Under the pieces are notes generated by a model. It was not told the origin of the DNA. It was given only the letters and a program-made list of their open reading frames with translations, and did no database searches. Source: Flagellimonas_B algarum (GTDB lineage Bacteria; Bacteroidota; Bacteroidia; Flavobacteriales; Flavobacteriaceae). From it: 64,000 bases of DNA. Of this stretch, positions 33,503 to 41,405 are shown one piece after another. The DNA lies in NCBI RefSeq assembly GCF_040513375.1, contig NZ_JBEVTG010000002.1:310001-374000 (forward strand), read 5' to 3'. Position 1 is the first letter of the stretch; every line of letters starts with the position of its first letter. The position numbers and the translations under genes are program-made.

Positions 33503-35473
33503 ATGAGAGTATTATCCAAATCAAGATTTAAAATAGGCCTAGAGTGTCCCAATAAATTGTTTTATACAGGTAAAAAAGAATATGCTAATCAGAAAGATCA
33601 GAATCCTTTTTTGGAGGCATTGGCGAAAGGAGGGTTTCAGGTTGAAGAATTAGCTAGATTATATTATCCAGGTGGTCATCTTTTAGAAGGAGAGGATTGG
33701 GATTATCTAAAGCATTCGGAACATACCAAAATATTACTTAAACGAGATAATGTCATCCTATACGAAGCCGCTTTCTTATATGATGGACTCTTTATTCGAA
33801 CAGATATTATAGTTAAAAAAGGAAATCAAGTCGAATTAATTGAGGTAAAGTCAAAATCATTTGAACCTAACAATGAGCACATTTTCATTGGAAAAAGAGG
33901 GGGGATTGATAGTAAATGGAAACCTTATTTATTTGATGTTGCCTTTCAAAAATACGTCATGCAACTCTGCTACCCACAATGGGAAATAAAGTCATTTATT
34001 CTGATGGCTGATAAAACACAAGAAGCATCCATTGATGGGTTAAATCAACTTTTTAGAATTACAAAACAAGCAAATAATAGAACTGGAGTTAATGTATTGG
34101 TTCAATCTAAAAGTGAATTAGGGAATTCTATATTGGGAAGGCTTGAAGTTACCGATATTGTGGAGAACATTGAAAATGGAAAACATATATATTCCAATGG
34201 GTTAAATTTTGTAGATGCTATTGAAGAATATAAACAAGCATATATTAATGATCAGTATAAAAATGTTCCAACTTCTTACTCGAAGTGTAATAAATGTGAA
34301 TTCAAAATCACGAAAGAAAGTAACGAAACAGAACTTAAATCTGGTTTTAAAGAGTGTTTCATAAAGCAACATAATTGGAGAACAGAGGATTTCAATAAAA
34401 CCAGTTTGTTCGATATAAGTGGAATAGACTGGAGAAAGTCAGCTAAGCTATTTGACGGCAATAAATTTTTTGTAGAATTAATGACCCAAGAAGATATTGG
34501 TTATAAAGAAGAGGTAGGTAAGTTGTCAAATACTGAAAGAGCCTGGATACAAATAGAAAAAGCTGTTAACTATGATTATTCAATTTATGTTGATAGAATA
34601 GGGCTAGCAGAAGAAATGAACAAGTGGAAATTTCCACTGCATTTTATCGATTTTGAAACATGTACTGCAGCTTTACCTTTTTCAAAAGGGCGAAAACCAT
34701 ATGAACAAATTGCCTTTCAATTTTCTCATCATTCCTATGAAAAGAGTGGTGATATTCTCCATTGTTCAGAATATATAAGCAATAAAGCAGGGTATTTTCC
34801 AAATTTTGATTTTATACGCGAGTTAAAAAAAGTTCTTGAAAATGATGGTGGAACGATTTTTAGATTTCATAATCATGAAAACACCGTATTAAATGCAATT
34901 CACTACCAACTAATGGAATCAGATGAAAAAGATAAGGACTCTTTGATTGAATTTATTGAAAGTATTACACACTCCACAGGGAAAAGCCCAAATAAATGGA
35001 AGGGAGAAAGAGATATGGTCGATCTATGGCAGGTAGCAAAGAGCTTTTACTTTAATCCAGCAACAAATGGTTCAAATTCCTTAAAAGACCTGCTACCCGC
35101 TGCACTTTATAGCAGTGACTTCTTGAAAAACAAATACTCAAAATCTATCGGTGATATCTCTTTGACATCAACAAACTTTCCAAATAATTTTGTTTGGTTA
35201 AGATGGGGAGATGAAGGACAGTTAATCAATCCATACGACTGTCTTCCTCCTGTCTTTGATGATTGGACTGAAGAAAAAATTGAGCAATCAATTTCTGAAA
35301 TTGAAAACATTAATGACGGAGGTGCAGCTTTAACTGCCTACGGCAAACTACAATATACCGATATGTCGGAAGCAGAAATTGAGGAAATAACCTCGGCTTT
35401 ATTGAAATATTGCGAATTGGATACCCTAGCAATGGTAATGTTATATGAACATTTTAAAGAATTAGTTGTTTGA
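33503..35473 (+). CDS. DUF2779 protein: Cas4/RecB-like PD-(D/E)xK nuclease plus DEDD-type exonuclease-like domain
   Basis: A 656-residue protein. Residues 1-290 have a Cas4-like layout: Cys15, then Asp101 (RTDII), Glu114-x-Lys116 (LIEVKS) and Gln/Tyr at 149-151, and three further Cys at 262, 265 and 285 that with Cys15 could hold a 4Fe-4S cluster. Residues 375-650 match DUF2779: IDFET with Asp383/Glu385, a middle FRFHNHEN, DMVDLWQ near 505 and a final YCELD with Asp640, the order of a DEDD 3'-5' exonuclease. Two nuclease modules in one chain suggest DNA processing. A WYL regulator gene starts 4 bp after the stop. Confidence 0.8.
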   Translation: MRVLSKSRFKIGLECPNKLFYTGKKEYANQKDQNPFLEALAKGGFQVEELARLYYPGGHLLEGEDWDYLKHSEHTKILLKRDNVILYEAAFLYDGLFIRTDIIVKKGNQVELIEVKSKSFEPNNEHIFIGKRGGIDSKWKPYLFDVAFQKYVMQLCYPQWEIKSFILMADKTQEASIDGLNQLFRITKQANNRTGVNVLVQSKSELGNSILGRLEVTDIVENIENGKHIYSNGLNFVDAIEEYKQAYINDQYKNVPTSYSKCNKCEFKITKESNETELKSGFKECFIKQHNWRTEDFNKTSLFDISGIDWRKSAKLFDGNKFFVELMTQEDIGYKEEVGKLSNTERAWIQIEKAVNYDYSIYVDRIGLAEEMNKWKFPLHFIDFETCTAALPFSKGRKPYEQIAFQFSHHSYEKSGDILHCSEYISNKAGYFPNFDFIRELKKVLENDGGTIFRFHNHENTVLNAIHYQLMESDEKDKDSLIEFIESITHSTGKSPNKWKGERDMVDLWQVAKSFYFNPATNGSNSLKDLLPAALYSSDFLKNKYSKSIGDISLTSTNFPNNFVWLRWGDEGQLINPYDCLPPVFDDWTEEKIEQSISEIENINDGGAALTAYGKLQYTDMSEAEIEEITSALLKYCELDTLAMVMLYEHFKELVV

Positions 35474-35477
35474 TATT

Positions 35478-36485
35478 ATGCCAAAAAATAAAGAGGCTTT
35501 AAAAAGGTATAGAATAATTCACAATGTACTTAGAAGGGGAGGTAAGCATAAATCAACTCGAATCGTAGAAATTTGCAATGATGCTGGAATTCCGGTAAGA
35601 TTAAGAACTATTCAGAAGGACTTGGAAGATTTGGCCGAAGACACGGAACTTGGCTTTTTTCTTCCAATAAACAAGGATACTGCTACTAAAACATATTATT
35701 ATGAAGAAATCCCAAAACATATATTTCCTTCATTAGAATTAGAACCAGATGAAATAAGTGCTCTACTTTTTTACGCTAAAACAATAAGTCAGTATAAGGA
35801 ATACCCTCTCTTTAGTGAAATTACCAAAGCGGTAAAGAAGGTAATAGAAAACTCAAATATCTCGCCAAATGTTAAAGAATTATTTGAGAAGGAAACTATT
35901 TTAGAAACCGAGAAACACCCATTAATTGGTGGAACAGAACATATTGCTGATATTTTAGATTCTATTGCTAAGAAAAAAGTATTAGAAATAGACTATCAAA
36001 AGTTCGATGACGAAATTAAGAGACATAGGGTAAAGCCAATTTTACTTAAAGAAGACAAAAAACTATGGTACGTAATTAGTGTTAATTACAAAAATGAAAG
36101 TCTAATTACTTTAGCACTTGATAGAATCGTAGATGTTTCCATTTTAGATGAAGAGTTCCAAGCAATTGAGTTCGATAGCGTAGAATACTTCAAGTATTCT
36201 TTTGGCATAACTGTATCTCACAAACCACCTATTGAAGTTGTTATTTCCTTTGATGCTGATCAAGGTAACTATCTAAAAGCTCTTCCCATCCACAACACAC
36301 AAGAAATTTTAGAAGACGATGACATGAAGTTTATTATAAAGGTTTCTGTAAAACCTTCATACGAGTTTTACTCGAAAATTTTAAGCTATGGAAAAACAGC
36401 TGAAATAGTCTCACCAGCCTTTCTAAGAGCAGAATTCATTGATATTTTTAAAGGTGCCTTAAGTAACTATACCTCAAAAAAATAA
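35478..36485 (+). CDS. WYL-domain transcriptional regulator
   Basis: Start at ATG 35478, 4 bp after the nuclease stop; a TTG at 35466 would overlap that gene. The 335-residue protein has an N-terminal winged helix (about 8-75, STRIVEICNDAG and RTIQKDLEDL as the HTH), a helical linker, and the WYL domain with Trp197-Tyr198 in KLWYVI preceded by EIDYQKFDDE. A C-terminal extension domain (about 250-335) completes the usual architecture. WYL regulators bind nucleic-acid ligands and control several phage-defence systems (BrxR, CapW). Here it is the last gene of the DUF2779 operon. Confidence 0.85.
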   Translation: MPKNKEALKRYRIIHNVLRRGGKHKSTRIVEICNDAGIPVRLRTIQKDLEDLAEDTELGFFLPINKDTATKTYYYEEIPKHIFPSLELEPDEISALLFYAKTISQYKEYPLFSEITKAVKKVIENSNISPNVKELFEKETILETEKHPLIGGTEHIADILDSIAKKKVLEIDYQKFDDEIKRHRVKPILLKEDKKLWYVISVNYKNESLITLALDRIVDVSILDEEFQAIEFDSVEYFKYSFGITVSHKPPIEVVISFDADQGNYLKALPIHNTQEILEDDDMKFIIKVSVKPSYEFYSKILSYGKTAEIVSPAFLRAEFIDIFKGALSNYTSKK

Positions 36486-36506
36486 ATTCTTTATTAATTT
36501 TTTTTC

Positions 36507-36537
36507 ATGGCGAACATAGGTTGCGTCATGTCGCCAT
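36507..36537. repeat. Inverted repeat with bulge
   Basis: ATGGCGA-A-CAT (36507-36517) pairs with ATGTCGCCAT (36528-36537) leaving one bulged A. A T8 run precedes rather than follows it on the + strand, so it is not a normal terminator for the WYL gene. It lies 43 bp upstream of the GIY-YIG-like gene and could be an operator. Confidence 0.4.
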
Positions 36538-36580
36538 TTCTTCGTAGCGATTAATAATATTTTCATTTAAGATTTTTGCT

Positions 36581-36835
36581 ATGAAGAAAAAAAGAAACAC
36601 CTACAATTACAACCTTAAAGTTGGAAGAAAAATTGTTTACAAGGGAACAACAAGTAATCCAGAATTAAGAGAGGTTCAGCATAGAGAATCTGGTAAAAAA
36701 TTTACACATATGCAAGTAGTTGGAAGAGCAAAAACGCCAATCGGAGCTATCAGAGAGGAAACACGCCAGTTAAAAAATTATCGCAGAAATCATAGTGGTA
36801 ATAATCCTAAGTACAATCAAAAAAAGAATGGTTAA
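36581..36835 (+). CDS. Small GIY-YIG-like protein
   Basis: An 84-residue basic protein. The pattern YNYNLKVG, then IVYKGTTSNPELREVQH, a central GxA helix with EETRQLKNY and a final NNPKYN follows the order of the GIY-YIG fold (two Tyr-containing strands, G-x-T, R-x3-H, catalytic Glu on a helix, terminal Asn). The first motif reads Y-x-Y rather than GIY and the second VYKG, so it is divergent. It may be a free-standing nuclease or a DNA-binding remnant. The next gene starts 20 bp later. Confidence 0.55.
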   Translation: MKKKRNTYNYNLKVGRKIVYKGTTSNPELREVQHRESGKKFTHMQVVGRAKTPIGAIREETRQLKNYRRNHSGNNPKYNQKKNG

Positions 36836-36855
36836 CCCAATATTTCGAATCTCAA

Positions 36856-37530
36856 ATGGCTATTCAGAAACTACCTGTAAAGAAACTTGTTGAATTTAGA
36901 AGATTGTCTAAATCGCAAAAAACGACTTTTACTAACAGATTAAAAGTTGCTAAAAAATCCGTTTCAGATGGGGGAGGAAATTATTGGGTAAGGAGTATAA
37001 GTGCAATTAGTGGCGCTTTTAGAGAAAATGACAAATCACATATCACGGATAAAATAGATGAGGTTTCGGCTCTTTATAACCTAAACAAGACACCCCAAGT
37101 TAAGAACATGTATAGGAGGAATATCGAAATACTTGAAAAATATATTGACTTCGATTTTTCCCATTGGATGCCATCACCGAATTTGACTTTTTTATCAAAA
37201 CCAAAGTCAGTTTTAGACATGAATGGTTTACCCATTCAGATTTTACCACAACACATATTTTCTTATGGAGCAAAGAATAATAAATGTATTGGTGGAATCT
37301 GGCTTGTTGTTTGGCAGGAAGGATTCAAGCCAAGTGATTTAGGTATTTACTCGGAAGCTTTATATAGATTTTTATCATCTTATTACTCTGAAGATTATAT
37401 AGTTAATCCCTCTGCCTGTATGACTATTGATATTGCAAATATTCAAGTAGTGGGTTATGATAAAATTTTAAGTGGTGACATTCCCTCTACAATTGATGAA
37501 ACCATGAAATCTCTAAAAGAGTACTTATAA
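36856..37530 (+). CDS. Hypothetical protein
   Basis: A 224-residue soluble protein without signal or membrane segments. The N-terminal 60 residues are Lys/Arg-rich (KKLVEFRRLSKSQ, TNRLKVAKKSV), suggesting nucleic-acid contact. The C-terminal half has alternating strands with IGGIWLVVWQEG and CMTIDIANIQVVGY. Family not recognised. It is 20 bp downstream of the GIY-YIG-like gene, probably the same operon. Confidence 0.6.
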   Translation: MAIQKLPVKKLVEFRRLSKSQKTTFTNRLKVAKKSVSDGGGNYWVRSISAISGAFRENDKSHITDKIDEVSALYNLNKTPQVKNMYRRNIEILEKYIDFDFSHWMPSPNLTFLSKPKSVLDMNGLPIQILPQHIFSYGAKNNKCIGGIWLVVWQEGFKPSDLGIYSEALYRFLSSYYSEDYIVNPSACMTIDIANIQVVGYDKILSGDIPSTIDETMKSLKEYL

Positions 37531-37693
37531 TTTAAGCGATTAAGAATTCGGGGCAGGAAGAAAATGCGGGCCTGCGTTGGGGTGAATTTGTGGCTTGGCA
37601 CAAAGAGCCATTGCCCTGGGCTTTGTGTTAGGGTGTGAAACGCCCAAATAGCGTAGCTATTAAGACACAAAGGGAGCGTGGGAGCATATTTTC

Positions 37694-37733
37694 TTCTTGA
37701 TTTTTTGTTTCTTTTTTATCAAGAAAAAAGAAA
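37694..37733. repeat. Overlapping inverted repeats
   Basis: TTTCTTTTTT (37708-37717)/AAAAAAGAAA (37724-37733) is a perfect 10-bp stem with a 6-base loop. TTCTTGAT (37694-37701)/ATCAAGAA (37718-37725) overlaps it. The rest of the 241-bp gap (37531-37771) holds no gene. Confidence 0.5.
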
Positions 37734-37771
37734 GTCCAAAACCAAAACTTATTTAATTTAATCATAGAATA

Positions 37772-38698
37772 ATGGCAGTTCATAAAGAGCATGGTCTTTT
37801 AGTATTTGTAGATGTTAGTCCTTCAGAACAAATCGTGGTTAAGGGGGAAGTCAACTTTTCATTTGAAAATGATCACAAATGGTCAATGGTTGGAGTGGTA
37901 GTTGACGAGGATGAAGGAGTTAAAGGTTTAAAACAATATAAATCTGGAACCTGGAAAAAAAAGTTGGAGCATGCGGAGAACTTAGTAAAAGCAATCGATA
38001 AAAAGGAAATTAATATTTATGCGTCTGGTTTTATTTCGACTCAACTAACGTTAATGCATCTCGTAAGAGATGTTTTTAATCAAGCGAATAAAAGTTTGGG
38101 TGGTAAATGGTTAGACAACTTTACCAAATATAACTGGTCAGATTTCGATTATCCAAGAAGTCTTATGTTTGGTATTTGTGGTTATACTTCAATGCTTTCT
38201 TTTATAGGTTTACGAGTTGCTATTTGGTTAAACCGTATGGGAGTAAAAAAAGCAACCTTTCTTTTAGACAGATTACCAACCAATTCAGCGAAAGCATTGG
38301 AATTTTCTGAAGCATTGACCAAAAATTCTGGAACAAATACTAACTGGAAAGAGAATTCAAAAATCGCTAATGGAGGTAGTTTTACATTTGCAAATCTTAA
38401 AAGCTATAAGGATTCCAAAGGAAAAAAAAGGTCTGGCGAAGATCATCCCAATTTCATAATTGCAGATTGGCTTGCGGTATCAATGAGAGCAAATTGTATG
38501 CCTAAATCCTTTATAGACGGACAAGGAAACCCAAGACCTACGGAAGAAATAAACAAGATTGCTATAATATGGCAAAAGCTAAAAAAACTAGGTAGGGCAG
38601 TGGAAAGAAATTTAGATGACCCTAAACTTAAAGACTATATCGAGAAAAGAAAAAAGATTGGTCAAATAGTGCAAGCTTTAAAAAAACATGTTGAATAA
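37772..38698 (+). CDS. DUF3800-like protein
   Basis: A 308-residue protein. The first strand LLVFVDVSPSE, a second strand WSMVGVVVDED and a late IIADWLAVSMRAN follow the order of DUF3800 proteins (DESG near the N-terminus, AD-x-LA near the C-terminus), which have an RNase H-like fold and are common in defence islands. The usual DESG is not intact (VDVSPS), so catalysis is doubtful. The call rests on pattern order only; a novel family is equally possible. It stands alone at the right end of the island. Confidence 0.45.
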   Translation: MAVHKEHGLLVFVDVSPSEQIVVKGEVNFSFENDHKWSMVGVVVDEDEGVKGLKQYKSGTWKKKLEHAENLVKAIDKKEINIYASGFISTQLTLMHLVRDVFNQANKSLGGKWLDNFTKYNWSDFDYPRSLMFGICGYTSMLSFIGLRVAIWLNRMGVKKATFLLDRLPTNSAKALEFSEALTKNSGTNTNWKENSKIANGGSFTFANLKSYKDSKGKKRSGEDHPNFIIADWLAVSMRANCMPKSFIDGQGNPRPTEEINKIAIIWQKLKKLGRAVERNLDDPKLKDYIEKRKKIGQIVQALKKHVE

Positions 38699-39190
38699 TT
38701 TTCACTACAACATCGTGCTATTTGACATAATATTGGAAGTTCCTGCAAAAAAATAGGTTCGGAGGAGGAAGTTAGCAAGTGCTTAGAAATTTATGCTTCA
38801 GCAAAATTTTAAGCTTTTGCGGTAAGCTGACGAAAAGTTCCTGAAATTTTTCTTCTCCAAGTTTCCAATTAAACACAATAGCTTCAATAAAAACGAAAAG
38901 CTGAGCTTTTAATGGCGCTGGCCAAGTGGCTAAGACATGCGAAACGTGGATGAATATCGAGTTAATAATTATAGCCTACGAATGAACCTAACAAGCAAAT
39001 TACGTGTTGGTTTCCTTTGACATAAAATCGGTGCCGTTATGTGCTTAGCAGCACAGAACTGATTTTATGTGCAAATAGCCAAGCTATACGGAAATCGAAC
39101 TATTTTGTTTGCCCCATAATTTATATTATGTAAAATACCAAATTTTAAAACCTCCACCCGCCAGCGTTCTTTCTCCTACAAGATTTCTGA
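38699..39190. other. Gene-free 492-bp region at the right island edge
   Basis: No ORF of note. Several dyads: AAAAGCT-G-AGCTTTT (38896-38910), GCAAAA/TTTTGC near 38803-38822, and the long imperfect palindrome at 39021-39069. It probably carries remnants of a mobile element, but no transposase fragment is recognisable. Confidence 0.45.
39021..39069. repeat. Long imperfect palindrome
   Basis: Outer arms CATAAAATC (39021-39029) and GATTTTATG (39061-39069) are perfect and continue with GT/AC after one mismatch. The inner stem TGTGCT/AGCACA with loop TAGC lies at about 39040-39055. Single-stranded, it would form a hairpin of about 49 nt. Confidence 0.6.
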
Positions 39191-39514
39191 TTACACCCCC
39201 TGATTGTTCAACAAATACGACGCCATGGCCTTTTCAATAGCCGCAAAGCGGTCGAATAAGTCATCGACCTCCGTAGTAGCTTGGTCCAAAACCGACGTAT
39301 CGGTTACATGCAAACGGTCGAACAACTGCATTTGCTGGGCCGCTAGTTCGTTCACATCGAACTTCAAATCCCGAAACACCAGAAAACCCTCGTAATCCTT
39401 GGGTTCGTAACGGTAACTGTTCAGATTTTTAGCCATCCGCAGCACGCATTGGTGGTTGCGTTCCAATCGGATCAAAAGGTGTTCTAACGCTTCTTTGCTG
39501 CTGGTCTGGGTCAT
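39191..39514 (-). CDS. Small helical hypothetical protein
   Basis: A 107-residue soluble, fully helical protein (EALEHLLIRLERNHQCVLRM, QQMQLFDRLH, EVDDLFDRFAAIEKAM). Family not recognised. It is transcribed divergently from the ribosome-hibernation-like gene; the 176-bp gap holds a CRP/FNR-type operator that may serve both. It marks the return to core-genome composition. Confidence 0.6.
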   Translation of the reverse strand: MTQTSSKEALEHLLIRLERNHQCVLRMAKNLNSYRYEPKDYEGFLVFRDLKFDVNELAAQQMQLFDRLHVTDTSVLDQATTEVDDLFDRFAAIEKAMASYLLNNQGV

Positions 39515-39546
39515 GGCCTGTTTTGTTTAAGGTATATTCTCCCTAT

Positions 39547-39560
39547 AAATTACGTAATTT
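39547..39560. promoter_or_regulatory. 14-bp perfect palindrome AAATTACGTAATTT
   Basis: Self-complementary site in the divergent gap, 29 bp upstream of the ATGAC-N4-GTCAT dyad. Possibly an operator for the leftward gene. Confidence 0.35.
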
Positions 39561-39575
39561 CTGATAAAAATAAAC

Positions 39576-39619
39576 ATGACAACCGTCATCTTTTAGAACT
39601 TTAACAGGGTTTAATTTTG
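39576..39619 (+). promoter_or_regulatory. CRP/FNR-type operator and -7 box of the hibernation-factor gene
   Basis: ATGAC-AACC-GTCAT (39576-39589) has the half-sites and spacing of CRP/FNR-superfamily regulators such as HcpR/DNR. TAATTTTG (39612-39619) matches the TAnnTTTG -7 box exactly. The operator centre falls about 42 bp before the predicted start site, the class II activator position. Confidence 0.55.
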
Positions 39620-39690
39620 TCTTAGCATTCCGTTAACCTAAAGAATACAGCGGGTTTCGATCCTAAAATCACTCTTAAAACCCTGAACCG

Positions 39691-39990
39691 ATGCACACGA
39701 TCTTCGAATACCAAGGCACCCCCTCCAGCGAAAGCCTGGAGCAGCTGATCTTAAACAAAATGGAACGGCTAAAGGCCAAATACGATGGTATCATCCGCGC
39801 CTTTGTCTTCCTGCAATACCGGCCCGACCATCCGAAAGCCGGAAAGATCTGCAAGATCCGCCTAAGCCTACCGGGTCCCCTCCTCTTCGCCGAGGCGAAT
39901 ACGGATAGCTTCGACACCTCTTATCACGAGGTCATCCACGAATTGGACGCCCAATTGCGCAAACGGAAAGAAAAGTTGAAAGACTTGTAA
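39691..39990 (+). CDS. HPF/RaiA-family ribosome-associated protein
   Basis: A 99-residue protein with the beta-alpha-beta-beta-beta-alpha layout of short HPF/YfiA proteins (ILNKMERLKAKYDGII, ICKIRLSLPGPLLFAEA, SYHEVIHELDAQLRKRKEKL). Family members bind the 30S subunit and inactivate ribosomes under stress or low energy. The operator and promoter upstream fit induction by a CRP/FNR-type regulator. The YceI gene follows 29 bp later and is likely co-transcribed. Confidence 0.75.
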   Translation: MHTIFEYQGTPSSESLEQLILNKMERLKAKYDGIIRAFVFLQYRPDHPKAGKICKIRLSLPGPLLFAEANTDSFDTSYHEVIHELDAQLRKRKEKLKDL

Positions 39991-40019
39991 GAATCCGCGG
40001 GAATGCCGACCTTTTGGGT

Positions 40020-40541
40020 ATGTCAAGCCGTACGTTTTTTTGGGTCGCTTCCCTCCTGCTGTTTTCTTGGATCACCCAGGCGCAGGATGTCGTTTTGAAG
40101 GACGCCCAAATCCGCTTTGAATACGTTTCCAAAGGCACCAAAGGCACGTTGGGGGATTTTCAATCGACCTCCAAAATCGATCTGGAACGGCCCGAAGCCT
40201 CGGTATTCGCCGGTTCGGTGGCCACCGAAACCCTCGATACCAATAACGGCTTGAGGAACTGGTCGCTCAAAAGCCGGAAATACTTTCATGCCAAGGGATA
40301 TCCGCGCATATCCTTTCGAAGTACCGAAGTCAAGGCCGATGGAAACCAATGGGTCGTCGACGGTCTTTTGACCATCAAAGGCATTGAAAAACCGCTGCAA
40401 TTCACCTTCACCCGTTCGGGCGACCGCCTATTGGGTAAGGCGGAGCTCTACAGTTCCGATTTTGATATCAACATCAAGAAGAAACGGGAAGACAATCGCG
40501 TGACCATCGCCCTGGAGTTTACTTTTGGGCCGAAGCCGTAG
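40020..40541 (+). CDS. YceI-like exported lipid-binding protein
   Basis: Start at ATG 40020; an earlier TTG adds only two residues. Signal peptide about 1-21 (cut after TQAQ). The 173-residue protein has YceI strands: IRFEYVSKGTKGTLGDF, SVATETLDTNN, RNWSLKSRKYFHA, RISFRST, VVDGLLTIKG and SDFDINIKKKREDN. The lipocalin-like barrel binds isoprenoid or other lipids in the periplasm. Its 3' end overlaps the convergent gene by 23 bp. Confidence 0.82.
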   Translation: MSSRTFFWVASLLLFSWITQAQDVVLKDAQIRFEYVSKGTKGTLGDFQSTSKIDLERPEASVFAGSVATETLDTNNGLRNWSLKSRKYFHAKGYPRISFRSTEVKADGNQWVVDGLLTIKGIEKPLQFTFTRSGDRLLGKAELYSSDFDINIKKKREDNRVTIALEFTFGPKP

Positions 40542-40884
40542 GCATACCGGTCTCCTCTAGCGCTTTCATTCGCTGTACGAATTTCGCCAAGCGCTTCGAA
40601 AAGGGATTTTCGGCCATATCGCGACGTAAAGCCGTACGTTGCCGATCCGAAATGCTGGCCGTATCGATCATAAAGGCCAACTGCTGTTTGCGGCGGCGTA
40701 CCGCCGCCTGTTTGGCTTCACGGGCCGCTTTGTCGGGCAGTAAACGGTCTTCGAATTGGTAGACCAAGGTCTGCTCGGCCACCTCTTTTTTCGATTGGAG
40801 TTCGACTTCAGACCGGGTGGTATATTGGCCCATAGCCGCCGTGCCGGCCCATAGCAAGGCCACCACTAGGGGGAATCTTTTCAT
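40519..40884 (-). CDS. Small exported hypothetical protein
   Basis: The start at 40884 gives a signal peptide (about 1-19, MKRFPLVVALLW, ending AAMG). The mature part is about 100 residues, helical and charge-rich (EAKQAAVRRRKQQLAFMID, DRQRTALRRDMAENPFSKRL). No family recognised. Convergent overlap with the YceI gene. Confidence 0.5.
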   Translation of the reverse strand: MKRFPLVVALLWAGTAAMGQYTTRSEVELQSKKEVAEQTLVYQFEDRLLPDKAAREAKQAAVRRRKQQLAFMIDTASISDRQRTALRRDMAENPFSKRLAKFVQRMKALEETGMPTASAQK

Positions 40885-40979
40885 AGTGTTCGTATTCTCG
40901 TAGGGCACAAGGTACTACCCCATCCCAAGTTTCCTAAAGATTCAGGGCGAACGACCGATTTTTGGGTTGAAGGTACCCC

Positions 40980-41405
40980 CTAGCGACGAAAAAGGGCGGC
41001 GTGCAATTTCCCCACACCCCAATTCCCCAATGGAAAATACAGGGCGAAGAACAGGGCCATGCCCAGGCTGAAGTTTTGTGGACTGAAGAACTGATCCAAG
41101 AGGTTATCCGGATAGGCATAGGACGTCCGCAAGGCATACCCCCCGAATTCCAACAAGCCCATGGCCACCAGGCCGTAGGCGTACTGCTGGTGAAACGGCA
41201 AACCCCGCAACACTAGCGATATGGGCACCATATAGAGGATATAGCAGCTGATCACCTGCCACCAATAGGTAAATTTGGCGATCTGCAGTTCGATGCCCAC
41301 TTGGTTCATGGCCATCCCCCATACGAAATAGACGATGACATAGGTCAGCAGTAGCGAACGCTCGACCTGCAGGCGTGGTTTGGCCCACGCGATAAATGCT
41401 TTCAT
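40980..41405 (-). CDS. Four-helix membrane protein, last gene of the polyketide operon
   Basis: The start at 41405 is chosen because it overlaps the preceding stop by 4 bp (ATGA pattern). The 141-residue protein has hydrophobic segments at about 18-36, 46-66, 73-93 and 110-130. No family recognised. The tight coupling places it in the type III PKS operon, perhaps in assembly, export or membrane localisation of the lipid product. Confidence 0.65.
   Translation of the reverse strand: MKAFIAWAKPRLQVERSLLLTYVIVYFVWGMAMNQVGIELQIAKFTYWWQVISCYILYMVPISLVLRGLPFHQQYAYGLVAMGLLEFGGYALRTSYAYPDNLLDQFFSPQNFSLGMALFFALYFPLGNWGVGKLHAALFRR

Larger units (their letters stand above)
27600..39150. other. AT-rich accessory island
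   Basis: From just after the protease-nuclease gene to just before the gene at 39191, composition and codon use change sharply. A/T-ending codons and A-tracts dominate here, whereas both flanks use G/C-ending codons. All eleven genes run on the + strand. Most are unrecognisable or nuclease/regulator-like. No integrase, transposase, tRNA target or clear direct-repeat ends were found, so the mode of entry is unknown. Borders are judged by eye to within about 100 bp. Confidence 0.7.

Noticed and set aside
38986..39046. Integron attC site (ACCTAAC with a GTTATG core)
   Set aside because: The 3' core deviates from GTTRRRY, the inner arms are not complementary, and there is no integrase or cassette array.
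27600..39150. Prophage or integrative element
   Set aside because: No capsid, terminase, portal, integrase, relaxase or replication gene; no terminal direct repeats found by eye.
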